Positions 33,036 to 41,513 of a stretch of DNA of 64,000 nt are shown here, in pieces. The stretch's first letter is position 1, and each line of letters starts with the position of its first letter. Source of the stretch: Clostridia bacterium (GTDB lineage Bacteria; Bacillota; Clostridia; Christensenellales; Aristaeellaceae); contig JAFPWH010000035.1 of assembly GCA_017395065.1 (NCBI GenBank), positions 1-64,000 on the forward strand, written 5' to 3'. The translations under genes and the position numbers were made by a program. Under the pieces are notes generated by a model. It did not search any database and was not told the DNA's origin. It saw only the letters and a program-made list of their open reading frames with translations.

Positions 33036-34706
33036 TCAGGCTTTTGCCCTGATGTGCAGTACCCAGTCGCTGCCGGTTTCGTCTTTGGAAGGCGGCGCGG
33101 CAAAAGTGAATTCTCCCGCAGGCGCCTTACCGCTTTGCGGGATTTTTCCCGTGCGCGGGTCAAGCAGTTCCCATTCGCAGGCGGGCACGCTGAGCTTTAC
33201 GCTTCCGCCGTTTACGAAGTAGATCAGGTATTCCTCGTCCTCGCTTGCCAGGGTCGAGGTCAGGCCGCAGCTTTCGACCAGCTCGTTTGCGGGGCGCATG
33301 CGCCAGAAGCGGACGTTCTTTTCCACGTACTCCCTGAGGATGCGCAGATACCGGTAGATCACGGGCACGCCGCCCAGTGAGAACTTGCTTTCCTCGGTCA
33401 GCTTTCCGTCGGTTACAGGCGCAAAGTGGCGGTCGCTTCTGCCCATGATGTAGCCGGAGGTCATCGCGATCCAGTACATGCGCCGCTCGCGCTCGTAGTT
33501 GCCGTTGTTGGAGGAGGTCATTTCGCCGATCACCATCGGGCGGCAGTACTGCCAGTAGAGCTTTCCGTAATCGCGCATGGCGGTATAGTAGGAAAGCGGG
33601 TCCTTCGGGTAGTTGCGCGGGTCCTGCGTGAGCACAAAATCGTTGCCGTGCGCACAGACCATCAGCGGATGGTGCGTGGTATCGCCGAAGGTGCGAAGGC
33701 GGCCGTAGGGATCGTGCAGGTTGATGAAGCGCCCCCAATAGCCGTACCACTCGGCCACTTTTTCGACCGGCATCAGCGCGTGCGGGAGCATGCGCTCCGG
33801 CAGAACGGCAAGATTTGCGTTCTCCGCGCCGATCTCCCAGAGGATGTTCCTATAGCAGGCGAGGCGGGCGATCGTATAGCGCAGATAGCGGCTCAAATAC
33901 TTCTTTGAAGCTTCGTTATTTATATCGAAGAGGTTGCGCCAGCAGACCTCCGTGCCGGGGTCACTTTCGAGCCAGCCGCCGTTTTTGACGTTATAGGGGT
34001 GATTGTTCCACTCGCGGGGACGGATGAGCGAGTCGTCGTAGAGCAATTCAAAGGCGTAAAACAGATCCAGCTGCTTTGCGTGCTCGAGGTTGGCCTCCCA
34101 GCGGCGGTAAAAGTCGAGGTTGAAGCGCTCTTTGTCGATCAGGTTGCGCTCTGCGTCCACGATTCGCCAGGGCCAGACGAAGCTCGTATCCGTGATGCTC
34201 TTTTGGCGGGCGTACAGTTCGCTCATTCCGACGGACATGTTGACGCCGTGCGCGGAAAGGATGTCGAAAAAGCAGTTGAAATCACTCTCCGAGGGCTGCA
34301 GGAACTCGAGGTCCTCGAAGGGGAGCTCATGGCCGTTGGCGGTGTGCGGGAACCAGCCGTCGTTCACGATCAGCTGCGCTTCGCCGTCTGCCCTGAAAAA
34401 CCAGTTCGGGAACTGCGTATTCAGCGCAAGCGGCCCGCGGGACACGGCGGCCGTACAGACGAAGGCGCCTTCTATCTTATCGAGCTCGGGAACGTTCGAG
34501 CGCGTGACGAAGCGCCACTGTTCCTCGTACATCGGCGAAAAGCGGACGCGCCAGGTGCCGCCGCCGTCGTAGAAGCCGTCGACGGTAAAGGAATGCCCCG
34601 GGGAACGAAATTCAGCCGTCAGCCAAACGTCGGTAAAGGGATTCTCAAACCGCTTAGCGATCTCGAAGCTCGCTTCGAAGATTTCCCATTTTGCGATGTT
34701 TTTCAT
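33036..34706 (-). CDS. DUF5060/DUF5605-type putative glycosidase
   Basis: 556 residues, no signal peptide. Residues 1-90 match the DUF5060 beta-sandwich (WEIFEASFEIAKRFENPFTD, then GFYDGGGTWRVRFSP). A TIM barrel follows with NILWEIGAEN (E291/E295, acid/base candidate) and RPMVIGEMTSS (E395, nucleophile candidate). The last 90 residues are a small beta domain (EDEEYLIYFVNGGSVKLSVP). This three-part layout is known for putative glycoside hydrolases of gut Firmicutes and Bacteroidetes. It starts 6 bases after the homocysteine methyltransferase gene and is cotranscribed with it. Activity is inferred from fold only. Confidence 0.82.
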   Translation of the reverse strand: MKNIAKWEIFEASFEIAKRFENPFTDVWLTAEFRSPGHSFTVDGFYDGGGTWRVRFSPMYEEQWRFVTRSNVPELDKIEGAFVCTAAVSRGPLALNTQFPNWFFRADGEAQLIVNDGWFPHTANGHELPFEDLEFLQPSESDFNCFFDILSAHGVNMSVGMSELYARQKSITDTSFVWPWRIVDAERNLIDKERFNLDFYRRWEANLEHAKQLDLFYAFELLYDDSLIRPREWNNHPYNVKNGGWLESDPGTEVCWRNLFDINNEASKKYLSRYLRYTIARLACYRNILWEIGAENANLAVLPERMLPHALMPVEKVAEWYGYWGRFINLHDPYGRLRTFGDTTHHPLMVCAHGNDFVLTQDPRNYPKDPLSYYTAMRDYGKLYWQYCRPMVIGEMTSSNNGNYERERRMYWIAMTSGYIMGRSDRHFAPVTDGKLTEESKFSLGGVPVIYRYLRILREYVEKNVRFWRMRPANELVESCGLTSTLASEDEEYLIYFVNGGSVKLSVPACEWELLDPRTGKIPQSGKAPAGEFTFAAPPSKDETGSDWVLHIRAKA

Positions 34707-34712
34707 GTTCGT

Positions 34713-35564
34713 TTATCGCTCTTCCAGCGCGCGGGCAAGGAGCCTTACGTATTCGTCGTCGGTATTGCAGCAGCCGCCGATGTAGCTTACGAAGTCGAAA
34801 GCCGGGCGCACTTCCTCGACGAACATCTCCGCCGTGTAGGGCGCCGTGGTATTGCCTGTCGTCGAGGTGATGGGCAGGCCTGCATTGGGCTTGAATACCA
34901 GCGGAAGCTTCGTATGCTTACGAAATTCACTGATGATCGGCAGCGCCATGTTCGGGCCAAGTGAGCAGTTCATGCCCACGCAGTCCGCGCCGACGTCCTC
35001 CAGAGCTTTACAGACCTTTTCGACGCTGTTGCCCATCAGCGTCTTGCCGGTCTTTTCAAAGGTCAGCGTGCAAAACAGGGGCATGTTGAGCTTTTTGGCG
35101 ACGCGGCAGGCGACGAGCGCGGAATCGAGATCGAGGAACGTCTGCACCATGACCATATCCACGCCCTCGTCGACGGCGCTGCCGATGAGCTCGGTGAACA
35201 TATCCTCGACTTCCTCCTCCTCGAGGTCGCCGTAGGGCTCCATGAAGTCCTTCAGCGGTCCGCAGGCGGCAGCGAGCTTTACATTGGTGCCTTTGACTGC
35301 CTCTTTTGCGAGCTTTACGCCCGAGCGCACGACGTCACTCACCTTGTAGGGAGAGGAGCGCGTGACCATCTGGCGGTTCGCGCCGAAGGTGTTGGTGAGC
35401 ATGATCTGCGTGCCCGCTTCGACGTAGCGGCGGTGAAGCTCGCTGACCAGCTCGGGATGCTCGATGTTGTATTTCCATACCGGCTCGCGCTTTACGCCGG
35501 CCGCGTCCGCAAGGTGCCATAAGGTGGTTCCTACCGCGCCGTCCAGAAGTACTGGTCTGTTCAT
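34713..35564 (-). CDS. Homocysteine S-methyltransferase-family protein
   Basis: 283 residues, a stand-alone homocysteine-binding barrel. LDGAVGTTLW is the N-terminal signature. The zinc ligands are C in CVGMNCSLGP and the pair in SYIGGCCNTDDEY near the C-terminus, so the metal site is complete. Such proteins transfer a methyl group to homocysteine, using either a separate corrinoid protein or S-methylmethionine; no cobalamin domain is encoded here. GGAG is 8 bases before the ATG at 35564, and a promoter lies about 45 bases upstream. Its pairing with a glycosidase is unusual. Confidence 0.88.
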   Translation of the reverse strand: MNRPVLLDGAVGTTLWHLADAAGVKREPVWKYNIEHPELVSELHRRYVEAGTQIMLTNTFGANRQMVTRSSPYKVSDVVRSGVKLAKEAVKGTNVKLAAACGPLKDFMEPYGDLEEEEVEDMFTELIGSAVDEGVDMVMVQTFLDLDSALVACRVAKKLNMPLFCTLTFEKTGKTLMGNSVEKVCKALEDVGADCVGMNCSLGPNMALPIISEFRKHTKLPLVFKPNAGLPITSTTGNTTAPYTAEMFVEEVRPAFDFVSYIGGCCNTDDEYVRLLARALEER

Positions 35565-35608
35565 GCAAATCGCTCCTTTGCTTGTATGTTTACCTGTTTT
35601 ATGCAAGT

Positions 35609-35637
35609 ATTATACCATCTTTTTCCGTCGGCCGCAA
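35609..35637 (-). promoter_or_regulatory. Promoter of the homocysteine methyltransferase-glycosidase pair
   Basis: Minus strand TTGCGG (35637-35632), 17 bases, TATAAT (35614-35609). Confidence 0.7.
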
Positions 35638-35644
35638 GAGAAAT

Positions 35645-35662
35645 CCCGGGCGATCGCCCGGG
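35645..35662 (-). terminator. Perfect 18-bp GC palindrome downstream of the YcdB-repeat gene
   Basis: CCCGGGCGATCGCCCGGG is self-complementary over its whole length, 22 bases after the stop at 35685. The tail ATTTCTCTT is modestly U-rich. Confidence 0.6.
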
Positions 35663-35684
35663 ACGGATGTATATTTCCTTACAA

Positions 35685-37793
35685 TTATCTGCTCAGCAGC
35701 ACGTACAGCGCGTGGGCGACCAGGGCCGGCGTCGCGATCCCCGAAGGATCGAACGCGCCGTCTTCAAGCTCGATCAGGCCCAGGGAAGCCGCGATGGCGA
35801 GGAAGCCCTTCATGCCGTCGGGAACGCTGTCCCAGTCCGAGGCGTCGTAGGTGTAAATGCCTTCAAGCGAAGCAGCTTCCCCGTATCCGGCCACCCAAAC
35901 CAGAACCGTCATGGCGCTGTCGCGGGTATAGAGCGTATCGGTATCGGTCTGTGCAACATAGTTGCCGTAGAGGTTGCCGAAGAGGCGGTTTAATTGTTCG
36001 TCCTCCATCTGCTCCGCGTCGGCATAGCCCGAGGCCTGAAGGATGAGCACGACGAGCTCTCTTGGGCTGATCGCTTCTTCGTCAGCGGTGAAGAGGCGGT
36101 TTTTCAGGCCGATGCCGTACATGCCGAGGGTCCTGATCTCGTCTGGATAGGGCATGTTTTCGGTATCGGCGTACTCGTAAACGGTTGCGTCTCCCGTACT
36201 GTAACGGTAGGCTTCCCCGCTTACCGCGTCCACAGCGTAGACGTTTCTGTCCTGATCGAAGCACCAGCACAGCGTAAGACGGCTGTAGGATTCGCGTGCG
36301 CCCGCGCTTTCGGGCACGCTCAGGTACATGAGCTTTGCGTCCTGATCGTCCGTCAGTATGCGCTTTGCTTTATCGATGCCGATCAGTTCGCTGTCGCCGG
36401 ATTCGAAGAACTTTTGATCCTCGTTCCAGTTGAGATAAAAGTCGCTGATTTTTCCGCTTTCTGCGTCGACGGTCACGGAAATGTAGTTGGCTCTGAAGCT
36501 GTAGCCGTTGTGGCGGCGCACATAGCTATAGCTCGCCTTACCGTTTCTTACGTCAAGGCCGCTGTTGTCCAGGGCGGTGTCTGCGGCATAGTCGGAATAG
36601 TATTTTTCGACGAAGGCCCGGGCGTTTTGTTCGAGCGCTTCCGCGTCCGCGGTCTTATTTGCGCGCCTTTCTCCGTCCGAGTAGCTGTTCATGCTCAGGA
36701 GCCTGCCGTTCAGCGCGTCCAGATGGAAGTACATCTGCATCGTTTCGCCGTTTTCGAGCTCTCTTATGTAGGTAAGATACGCGCAGGGTCTGCCGTTTTC
36801 GATCGTATAGCTGATCGGGGCGAGCCGGTCGCCGTCCTTCAGGATGAGCTCCGGCATGCTCCTTAAGGCCCCGTCGAGCGCTTCCTCGCTCAGCGCGTCC
36901 TTGTAAAGGGCGATGCCCTTTAATTCGACTTCGGTCAGCGCGCGCTTGCTCGAAGCGCCAAAGCCGGCGTCCTCCTCCGCTTCGTCGGCAGAGGCCTCCG
37001 CGGCGGTGTTTACGGCAGAAGGCGTAAAGCTGATAAGCTCGCCGCTGTTAAAGCCGATGGCGATCCTGCCGCTGTCCGTAGGCCTGTAGACGAGGCGCGC
37101 TTCTTCGCTGCCGTCCACCACATAGTAGACCGGCTCCATGCCGTAGGCGTCGAGAAGCCTTTGTTTCATCTGCGCTTTGAGCGAATCTGCCTGGCCAAGC
37201 TTCGTTTGGTCGGGTTCCTCGGTCTCAAGGTATTTCTGATAGCTGTCGGAACGGTAGAAGGAGCGCACCTTGCCCTTCATGGGATCGATCGAAAGCGTAA
37301 AGCTTACGTCGGTGGGATAATCGTTCAGAAGCAGGCTGCCCCTTACGGTCGCCTGAGAGTAGGCGCCCGTATAGAGCATCGGCTTTACGGTGTCCAGTTC
37401 CCAGCCGCAGCCTTCCAAAGTGATCACGCGGGCAAGAAATGCGTCCGCGATCTCCTTGAGCGCGTCCACGCCGTAAGTCGGAAAGTGTGCGTTGAAGGCG
37501 CGTTTCGGTTTGTAGGCGTACAGATCGTCTTCATAGGCGTCGTAGCTGTATATGGTGCCGTCCCCGTCGCACATGACGCTTATGTAGCCGTTAACGCCGT
37601 TCCAGTTCAAATACCAGTAATCTTCCATCCGGTTTCCGCTGAAGTTGTCGTAGTCCTCGCCGATGTCCAGCGCGTCGACGACCTTCTGCGTCACTTCGGC
37701 CATTTTTCCGGAAAGCCCCGCGTCCTCCGAAAGCGCGCACAGGCAGGATATGCCGAGACTCAGCGCCAAAATGAGACTTATGAGTTTTTTCAT
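35685..37793 (-). CDS. Exported YcdB/YcdC-repeat protein with SLH-like C-terminus
   Basis: 702 residues. The signal peptide MKKLISLILALSLGISCLCA is followed by four or so repeats of the YcdB/YcdC (PepSY-like) type: segments such as SFTLSIDPMKGKVRSFYRS, YISVTVDAESGKISDFYLNW and CWCFDQDRNVYAVDAVSGEA each pair a beta hairpin with a helix. The last 150 residues (ISPRELVVLILQASGYADAE, and the ending IATPALVAHALYVLL) look like degenerate S-layer-homology modules that would hold the protein at the cell wall. Family function is not established; such proteins are thought to modulate peptidases or sense envelope state. GAAAGGAG precedes the ATG. Confidence 0.83.
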   Translation of the reverse strand: MKKLISLILALSLGISCLCALSEDAGLSGKMAEVTQKVVDALDIGEDYDNFSGNRMEDYWYLNWNGVNGYISVMCDGDGTIYSYDAYEDDLYAYKPKRAFNAHFPTYGVDALKEIADAFLARVITLEGCGWELDTVKPMLYTGAYSQATVRGSLLLNDYPTDVSFTLSIDPMKGKVRSFYRSDSYQKYLETEEPDQTKLGQADSLKAQMKQRLLDAYGMEPVYYVVDGSEEARLVYRPTDSGRIAIGFNSGELISFTPSAVNTAAEASADEAEEDAGFGASSKRALTEVELKGIALYKDALSEEALDGALRSMPELILKDGDRLAPISYTIENGRPCAYLTYIRELENGETMQMYFHLDALNGRLLSMNSYSDGERRANKTADAEALEQNARAFVEKYYSDYAADTALDNSGLDVRNGKASYSYVRRHNGYSFRANYISVTVDAESGKISDFYLNWNEDQKFFESGDSELIGIDKAKRILTDDQDAKLMYLSVPESAGARESYSRLTLCWCFDQDRNVYAVDAVSGEAYRYSTGDATVYEYADTENMPYPDEIRTLGMYGIGLKNRLFTADEEAISPRELVVLILQASGYADAEQMEDEQLNRLFGNLYGNYVAQTDTDTLYTRDSAMTVLVWVAGYGEAASLEGIYTYDASDWDSVPDGMKGFLAIAASLGLIELEDGAFDPSGIATPALVAHALYVLLSR

Positions 37794-37838
37794 TCTATCA
37801 GCTCCTTTCGCAAGCTGTCTGTATAGACGCCTGAAGAT

Positions 37839-37872
37839 AAAAAAAGTTCCGTGAAACGCACCTCACGGAACC
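37839..37872 (-). terminator. Terminator downstream of the trpS-folC operon
   Basis: GGTTCCGTGA pairs with TCACGGAAC on the minus strand and is followed by TTTTTTTATC. Because no promoter is clear between here and the YcdB-repeat gene, that gene may depend on read-through or on a weak promoter I cannot see. Confidence 0.92.
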
Positions 37873-37880
37873 GTTTTCGT

Positions 37881-38183
37881 TCATTCAAATGCTTCCAGCA
37901 GGAAGCTGACGGGTCTGAAGCCGTCGTTGCAGGAGATCATCGCGCTGCAGGGGTCCTTCATCCAGCCGTCGTACAGGTTATTTGCGCCGGAGGCCAGCGC
38001 CATCGCAAAGGGCGCGATGCTCCCCCACGCGCTCTCGCAAAGCCCTTCCGGCCGCGTGTAGCCGTCGCACGTGAATACGTCTCCCTCGTTCATGCCGCAG
38101 GCGTGCTCGATCGGGTTTTCATAGCGCTCGATCAGATCTTCGTGGCGCACTTTACGGATGACGGTGATCCTTACCTGCTTCAC
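37881..38183 (-). CDS. Small protein of the TIGR04076 family
   Basis: 100 residues. The pattern KVR...HEDLIERY, CGMNEGDVFTCDG, then PEGLCESAWGSIAPFAMAL and a closing CNDGFRPVSF is characteristic of the TIGR04076 family, short Cys-containing proteins of unknown function that often sit beside iron-sulfur or redox genes. The start is GTG and overlaps the folC stop (GTGA), with GGAGG 10 bases upstream, so translation is probably coupled. It is the last gene of the trpS-folC operon. Confidence 0.75.
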   Translation of the reverse strand: MKQVRITVIRKVRHEDLIERYENPIEHACGMNEGDVFTCDGYTRPEGLCESAWGSIAPFAMALASGANNLYDGWMKDPCSAMISCNDGFRPVSFLLEAFE

Positions 38184-39448
38184 AGACCGTTTCCCTCCAG
38201 GATGTTGATGACGTCTCCCGCCAGATACACGCTGCCGGCCGCGACGACGAGTCCGTCTTCGCCGGCGAGTTTTTTTGCCGTTTCGAGCGCTTCCTTTACG
38301 TTCGGGCAGGAAAGTGCGCCGCGCGGGTAAAACGCTTTCAGTTCCCCCGCGGCGATCGCCCGCGGCCAGGAGACCTGCGTGGTCACCACTTCGTCGGCAA
38401 AGCTCCCAAGCAGGCGCGAGCAGGCTTCGATCTGCTTGTCCTTCATCATGCCGGTGAGCAATACCTTTTTGCGGCCGGCAAAGAAGCGTTCTACGTATTC
38501 CTTCAGTGCGCCGGCGCCCTGCGGGTTATGCGCGCAGTCCACGAGCACGTTGCCCCTGAGGTCGAGCCGTCCGGCCCATTTCGCGTTTTCCACACCGCGC
38601 ATCGCCCGGATCATGTCGACGCCCAGAAGGTCGAGCGCGCTCAGGGCGAGGCAGGCGTTTTTCGTCTGGTGCAGTCCGGCGAGCGTGATTTTCTGGCGTA
38701 TCTCACCCAGCACGGGCAGCTTGCAGGCAAACAGGCTTCCGCCTTCGCTTTGACTGATCAAGGCAGGCTCGTCCGCCACGTACAGATCTGCGCCTGCGCT
38801 TTCGGCGCTTTTGCGGAATACCCGCATGACACTTTCCTCTGCCTGCATGACCACCGCTGGCCTGCCCGGCTTCATGATGCCCGCCTTTTCGGATGCGATG
38901 AGCTCGAGCGTATTGCCAAGGCTCTGCATGTGATCCATGCCGATTGCGGCGATGACGCTCACGGCCGAGGGCAGTACGTTCGTGGAGTCGAGCCGCCCGC
39001 CCATGCCGACCTCCATGATCGAATACTCGCAGCCCTTCCCGGCGAAATACAGGCACGCGCATGCGGTCAGCAGTTCGAATGTCGTGCAGTATATGCCGTT
39101 TTGCGATAATGCCTCGGCGGCCTGCTTTACTTCGGAAGCTACGCTCACGAGCTCGCCGTCGCCGATGGCTTCACCGTCAAAAACGATCCTTTCGTTGAAT
39201 CGGCGAAGGTAGGGCGAGGTGAACAGCCCGACCCTGTAGCCGCACTGCCTGAGCGCGGCGTCCAGAAAGGCACAGGTGCTGCCTTTTCCGTTGGTGCCCG
39301 CGACATGGAGGATCTTCCCCATGCGCTCTTCGGGATGTCCCAGAGCGGCAAGCAGCGCCTTTGTGTTCTCAAGTCCCTTTTTTTCGCCCTTCCAGCGCAG
39401 ACCGTTGATCCAGTCCACGGCCTCCCGGGCCGATGCAAAGCGTTCCAT
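38180..39448 (-). CDS. folC: Folylpolyglutamate synthase/dihydrofolate synthase
   Basis: 422 residues, full length. The Mur-ligase-like P-loop is HVAGTNGKGSTCAFLDAAL, followed by GYRVGLFTSPYLRRFNERIV and TFELLTACACLYFA. Further markers are SIMEVGMGGRLDSTNVL and, in the C-terminal domain, VDCAHNPQGAGALKEYVERF. The enzyme adds glutamate to folates, and often to dihydropteroate, in one-carbon metabolism. Its ATG overlaps the trpS stop by one base (TAATG), so I start at 39448; the longer open frame upstream lies inside trpS and is not coding. Confidence 0.97.
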   Translation of the reverse strand: MERFASAREAVDWINGLRWKGEKKGLENTKALLAALGHPEERMGKILHVAGTNGKGSTCAFLDAALRQCGYRVGLFTSPYLRRFNERIVFDGEAIGDGELVSVASEVKQAAEALSQNGIYCTTFELLTACACLYFAGKGCEYSIMEVGMGGRLDSTNVLPSAVSVIAAIGMDHMQSLGNTLELIASEKAGIMKPGRPAVVMQAEESVMRVFRKSAESAGADLYVADEPALISQSEGGSLFACKLPVLGEIRQKITLAGLHQTKNACLALSALDLLGVDMIRAMRGVENAKWAGRLDLRGNVLVDCAHNPQGAGALKEYVERFFAGRKKVLLTGMMKDKQIEACSRLLGSFADEVVTTQVSWPRAIAAGELKAFYPRGALSCPNVKEALETAKKLAGEDGLVVAAGSVYLAGDVINILEGNGL

Positions 39449-40461
39449 TACAGCGTGAGCGCCGCCAATCCCACTTTTTTGCGCACCTTGAGCATGGTCT
39501 TGTAGGCGATGCGGGCAGCTCTTTCCCTGCCGGAAACCATGACCTGCTCGAGGTAAGCCTTGTCGGCGCTGATCCTGTCGTATTCGTTCTGAATGGGTTC
39601 GAGGACGCTGATGACGCAGTCCGCCACCGCGTCCTTGAAAACGCCGTAGCCCTTGCCGTCGTACTCGGCGCTGACCTCGTCCATCGTCTTGCCGCTGAGC
39701 GCGGTCATGATGCTCATAAGGTTTGCGACGCCCGGCTTGTTTTCCGGATCGAAGACGACGCGCGTGTCGGAATCGGTCACCGCGCGGCGAAGCTTTTTGC
39801 GGATGACGTCGGGCTTGTCGAGGATGGCGATGTAGCACTCCTCGGGATCAGATTTGCTCATCTTGCGCGTGGGGTCCTGAAGGCTCATGATCCTTGCGCC
39901 GACCTTCGGGAAGTAGCCCTCCGGCACGGGGAACACGTCGCCGTAGAGGGCGTTGAAGCGCTGGGCGATATCGCGCGCAAGCTCCAGATGCTGCTTCTGA
40001 TCGGCGCCGATGGGCACGAGGTTGGTCATGTACAGAAGGATGTCCGCCGCCATCAGCACGGGGTAGGTGAACAGGCCGGCATTTATGTTGTCGGCGTGCT
40101 TGGCGCTTTTGTCCTTGAACTGCGTCATGCGGCTGAGCTCGCCCATGTAGGTAAAGCAGTTCAGTATCCAGCCGAGCTCGGCGTGCTGCGACACCTGGCT
40201 TTGGAAATAGATGATGTTCTTTTCCGGGTCGAGGCCGCTGGCCAGAAAGATGGCCATCGTCCTCAGGCACGCCTTTCTGAGCTCCGCGGGATTCTGGCGC
40301 ACGGTGATGGCGTGCATGTCCACGATGGAATACAGGCAGTCGTATTCGTTCTGCAGCGCGGAGAAGTTTCTCAGTGCGCCGATATAGTTGCCCAGGGTCA
40401 GATTGCCCGTGGGCTGTATGCCCGAAAAGATTCGCTGTTTTACCTGAGGCTGCGCTTCCAT
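39448..40461 (-). CDS. trpS: Tryptophanyl-tRNA synthetase
   Basis: 337 residues, the standard bacterial length. The class I HIGH-equivalent is IFSGIQPTGNLTLGNYIGAL and the KMSKS loop is RKMSKSDPEECYIA. Other family blocks are YMGELSRMTQFKDKSAK and TYPVLMAADILLYMTNLVPI. It charges tRNA-Trp in the cytoplasm. GGGAGAG precedes the ATG at 40461; codons before it fall in the T-box leader. A T-box riboswitch controls it, and it is the first gene of an operon with folC and a TIGR04076 gene. Confidence 0.98.
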   Translation of the reverse strand: MEAQPQVKQRIFSGIQPTGNLTLGNYIGALRNFSALQNEYDCLYSIVDMHAITVRQNPAELRKACLRTMAIFLASGLDPEKNIIYFQSQVSQHAELGWILNCFTYMGELSRMTQFKDKSAKHADNINAGLFTYPVLMAADILLYMTNLVPIGADQKQHLELARDIAQRFNALYGDVFPVPEGYFPKVGARIMSLQDPTRKMSKSDPEECYIAILDKPDVIRKKLRRAVTDSDTRVVFDPENKPGVANLMSIMTALSGKTMDEVSAEYDGKGYGVFKDAVADCVISVLEPIQNEYDRISADKAYLEQVMVSGRERAARIAYKTMLKVRKKVGLAALTL

Positions 40462-40480
40462 GATCGTTCTCTCCCATCTG

Positions 40481-40709
40481 AAAATAATAAAAGCCCCGTA
40501 AGCTGACTTACGGGACAAAAATCACATTTCTGCGGTGCCACCCGAATTGACGAAAAATTCGCCCTCTCGAAAGCGTTTGATACGGGAGCGCCGCTCCCTT
40601 AAACCTCGAAAGCCCCATTCCTCGCCCTGCCTTCTGCCGCGCTCACACCCTATCGCGGCTCGCTGTAAGCGGTTTAAGGCGCCTACTTTTTCTTTCTCAT
40701 CGGTTTATT
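40481..40709 (-). promoter_or_regulatory. Trp-specific T-box riboswitch of trpS
   Basis: The minus-strand leader contains TTCGGGTGGCACCGCAG, the T-box core that pairs with the uncharged tRNA acceptor end (40529-40545). A long stem I closes with CCTTAAACC/GGTTTAAGG, and on its 3' side lies GAATGGGGC, giving a UGG (Trp) specifier at 40617-40615. An intrinsic terminator, CCCGTAAG/CTTACGGG plus U-rich tail (40514-40481), sits between the T-box and the start. High uncharged tRNA-Trp should favour the antiterminator. Confidence 0.93.
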
Positions 40710-40715
40710 GCTGCT

Positions 40716-40744
40716 ATGATAAGCCCGCAAGCGCGCTTTGTCAA
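40716..40744 (-). promoter_or_regulatory. Promoter of the trpS operon
   Basis: Minus strand TTGACA (40744-40739), 17 bases, TATCAT (40721-40716), about 10 bases before the T-box leader. Confidence 0.88.
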
Positions 40745-40787
40745 GGGTGCATAACCATTATTTAACGGGATGCGGACAAGGCTTACG

Positions 40788-41513
40788 TCAGTACAGCTTG
40801 ATGACTGTGTGCAGCACGCTTAAGTCTTCGCTGAAGATGAATACGTAACGCTTGTCCCCGATCAGGCCGTAGCGGAGGCTCAGACGCTGGCCGGGCTTCA
40901 GCTCGCGCTTGTAAGTGATCTCCACGTTGTCAAAGCTCGTGTCGTCCAACTCCTCCGGCAGTGCCTCCAGCGCGATGTCGAGATAGGCCGAGTTGTGCAC
41001 GTGGCGGTTGTAGTCGATCATCGACCTGGGCACGGTGAAGGGGACGGTGCTTACGAAATCCGGCTTCAGCTGCGTCACGTTTTCAAAGGCAAAGCCCGGG
41101 AAGCTGACCTCGTCCGGCTCCGAACGGTAGACGTCCATGAGCTCTGGGCCGATGCGCTGCGGGAAATTGCGGCGCGTGTTCAGGATCATCCAGACCGACG
41201 TAGCCTTGGCTATCATTTTGCCCTGCGCGTCGAAGACCGAATAGTCGCGGTCGGCGAAGGCCGGGTTGTATTTCCTGCTCCAGGTACGCACGGTGATCGT
41301 ATCGGTGTACTTCACCCTCGAAAGGACCTGAAGCTTCCAGTGGGTGATGACCCATGCAAGCTGCTTTTGTGCCAGTGCCTCGATCGTTTCCCCGACGAGG
41401 TTCCCGTGTACGGTCGCCGTGTCGGACATGTTTTCAAGAAAGGCGCGGTTTTTGATGAGGCCTCCGTTTCCGCAGTCCTGCACGCCGATGAAAAACTCTT
41501 GCTCAGCAAACAT
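40788..41513 (-). CDS. Acyl-ACP thioesterase
   Basis: 241 residues, two hot-dog folds in one chain as in the FatA/FatB-like bacterial family. HWKLQVLSRVKYTDTITVRTW, then YSVFDAQGKMIAKATSVWMI and the second-fold motif MIDYNRHVHNSAYLDIALEA, place the Asn and His of the catalytic site. It releases free fatty acids from acyl carrier protein in the cytoplasm. It starts directly after the MATE stop (GGAAAGGAAGAG as ribosome site), so the pair is one operon. Confidence 0.9.
   Translation of the reverse strand: MFAEQEFFIGVQDCGNGGLIKNRAFLENMSDTATVHGNLVGETIEALAQKQLAWVITHWKLQVLSRVKYTDTITVRTWSRKYNPAFADRDYSVFDAQGKMIAKATSVWMILNTRRNFPQRIGPELMDVYRSEPDEVSFPGFAFENVTQLKPDFVSTVPFTVPRSMIDYNRHVHNSAYLDIALEALPEELDDTSFDNVEITYKRELKPGQRLSLRYGLIGDKRYVFIFSEDLSVLHTVIKLY

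Noticed and set aside
35645-35662. 18-bp CCCGGG palindrome as a recombination or attachment site
   Set aside because: Its position just after a stop codon fits a terminator hairpin better, and no integrase lies near.
40481-40744. T-box leader of trpS as a novel riboswitch
   Set aside because: It is a textbook T-box with a UGG specifier and terminator.
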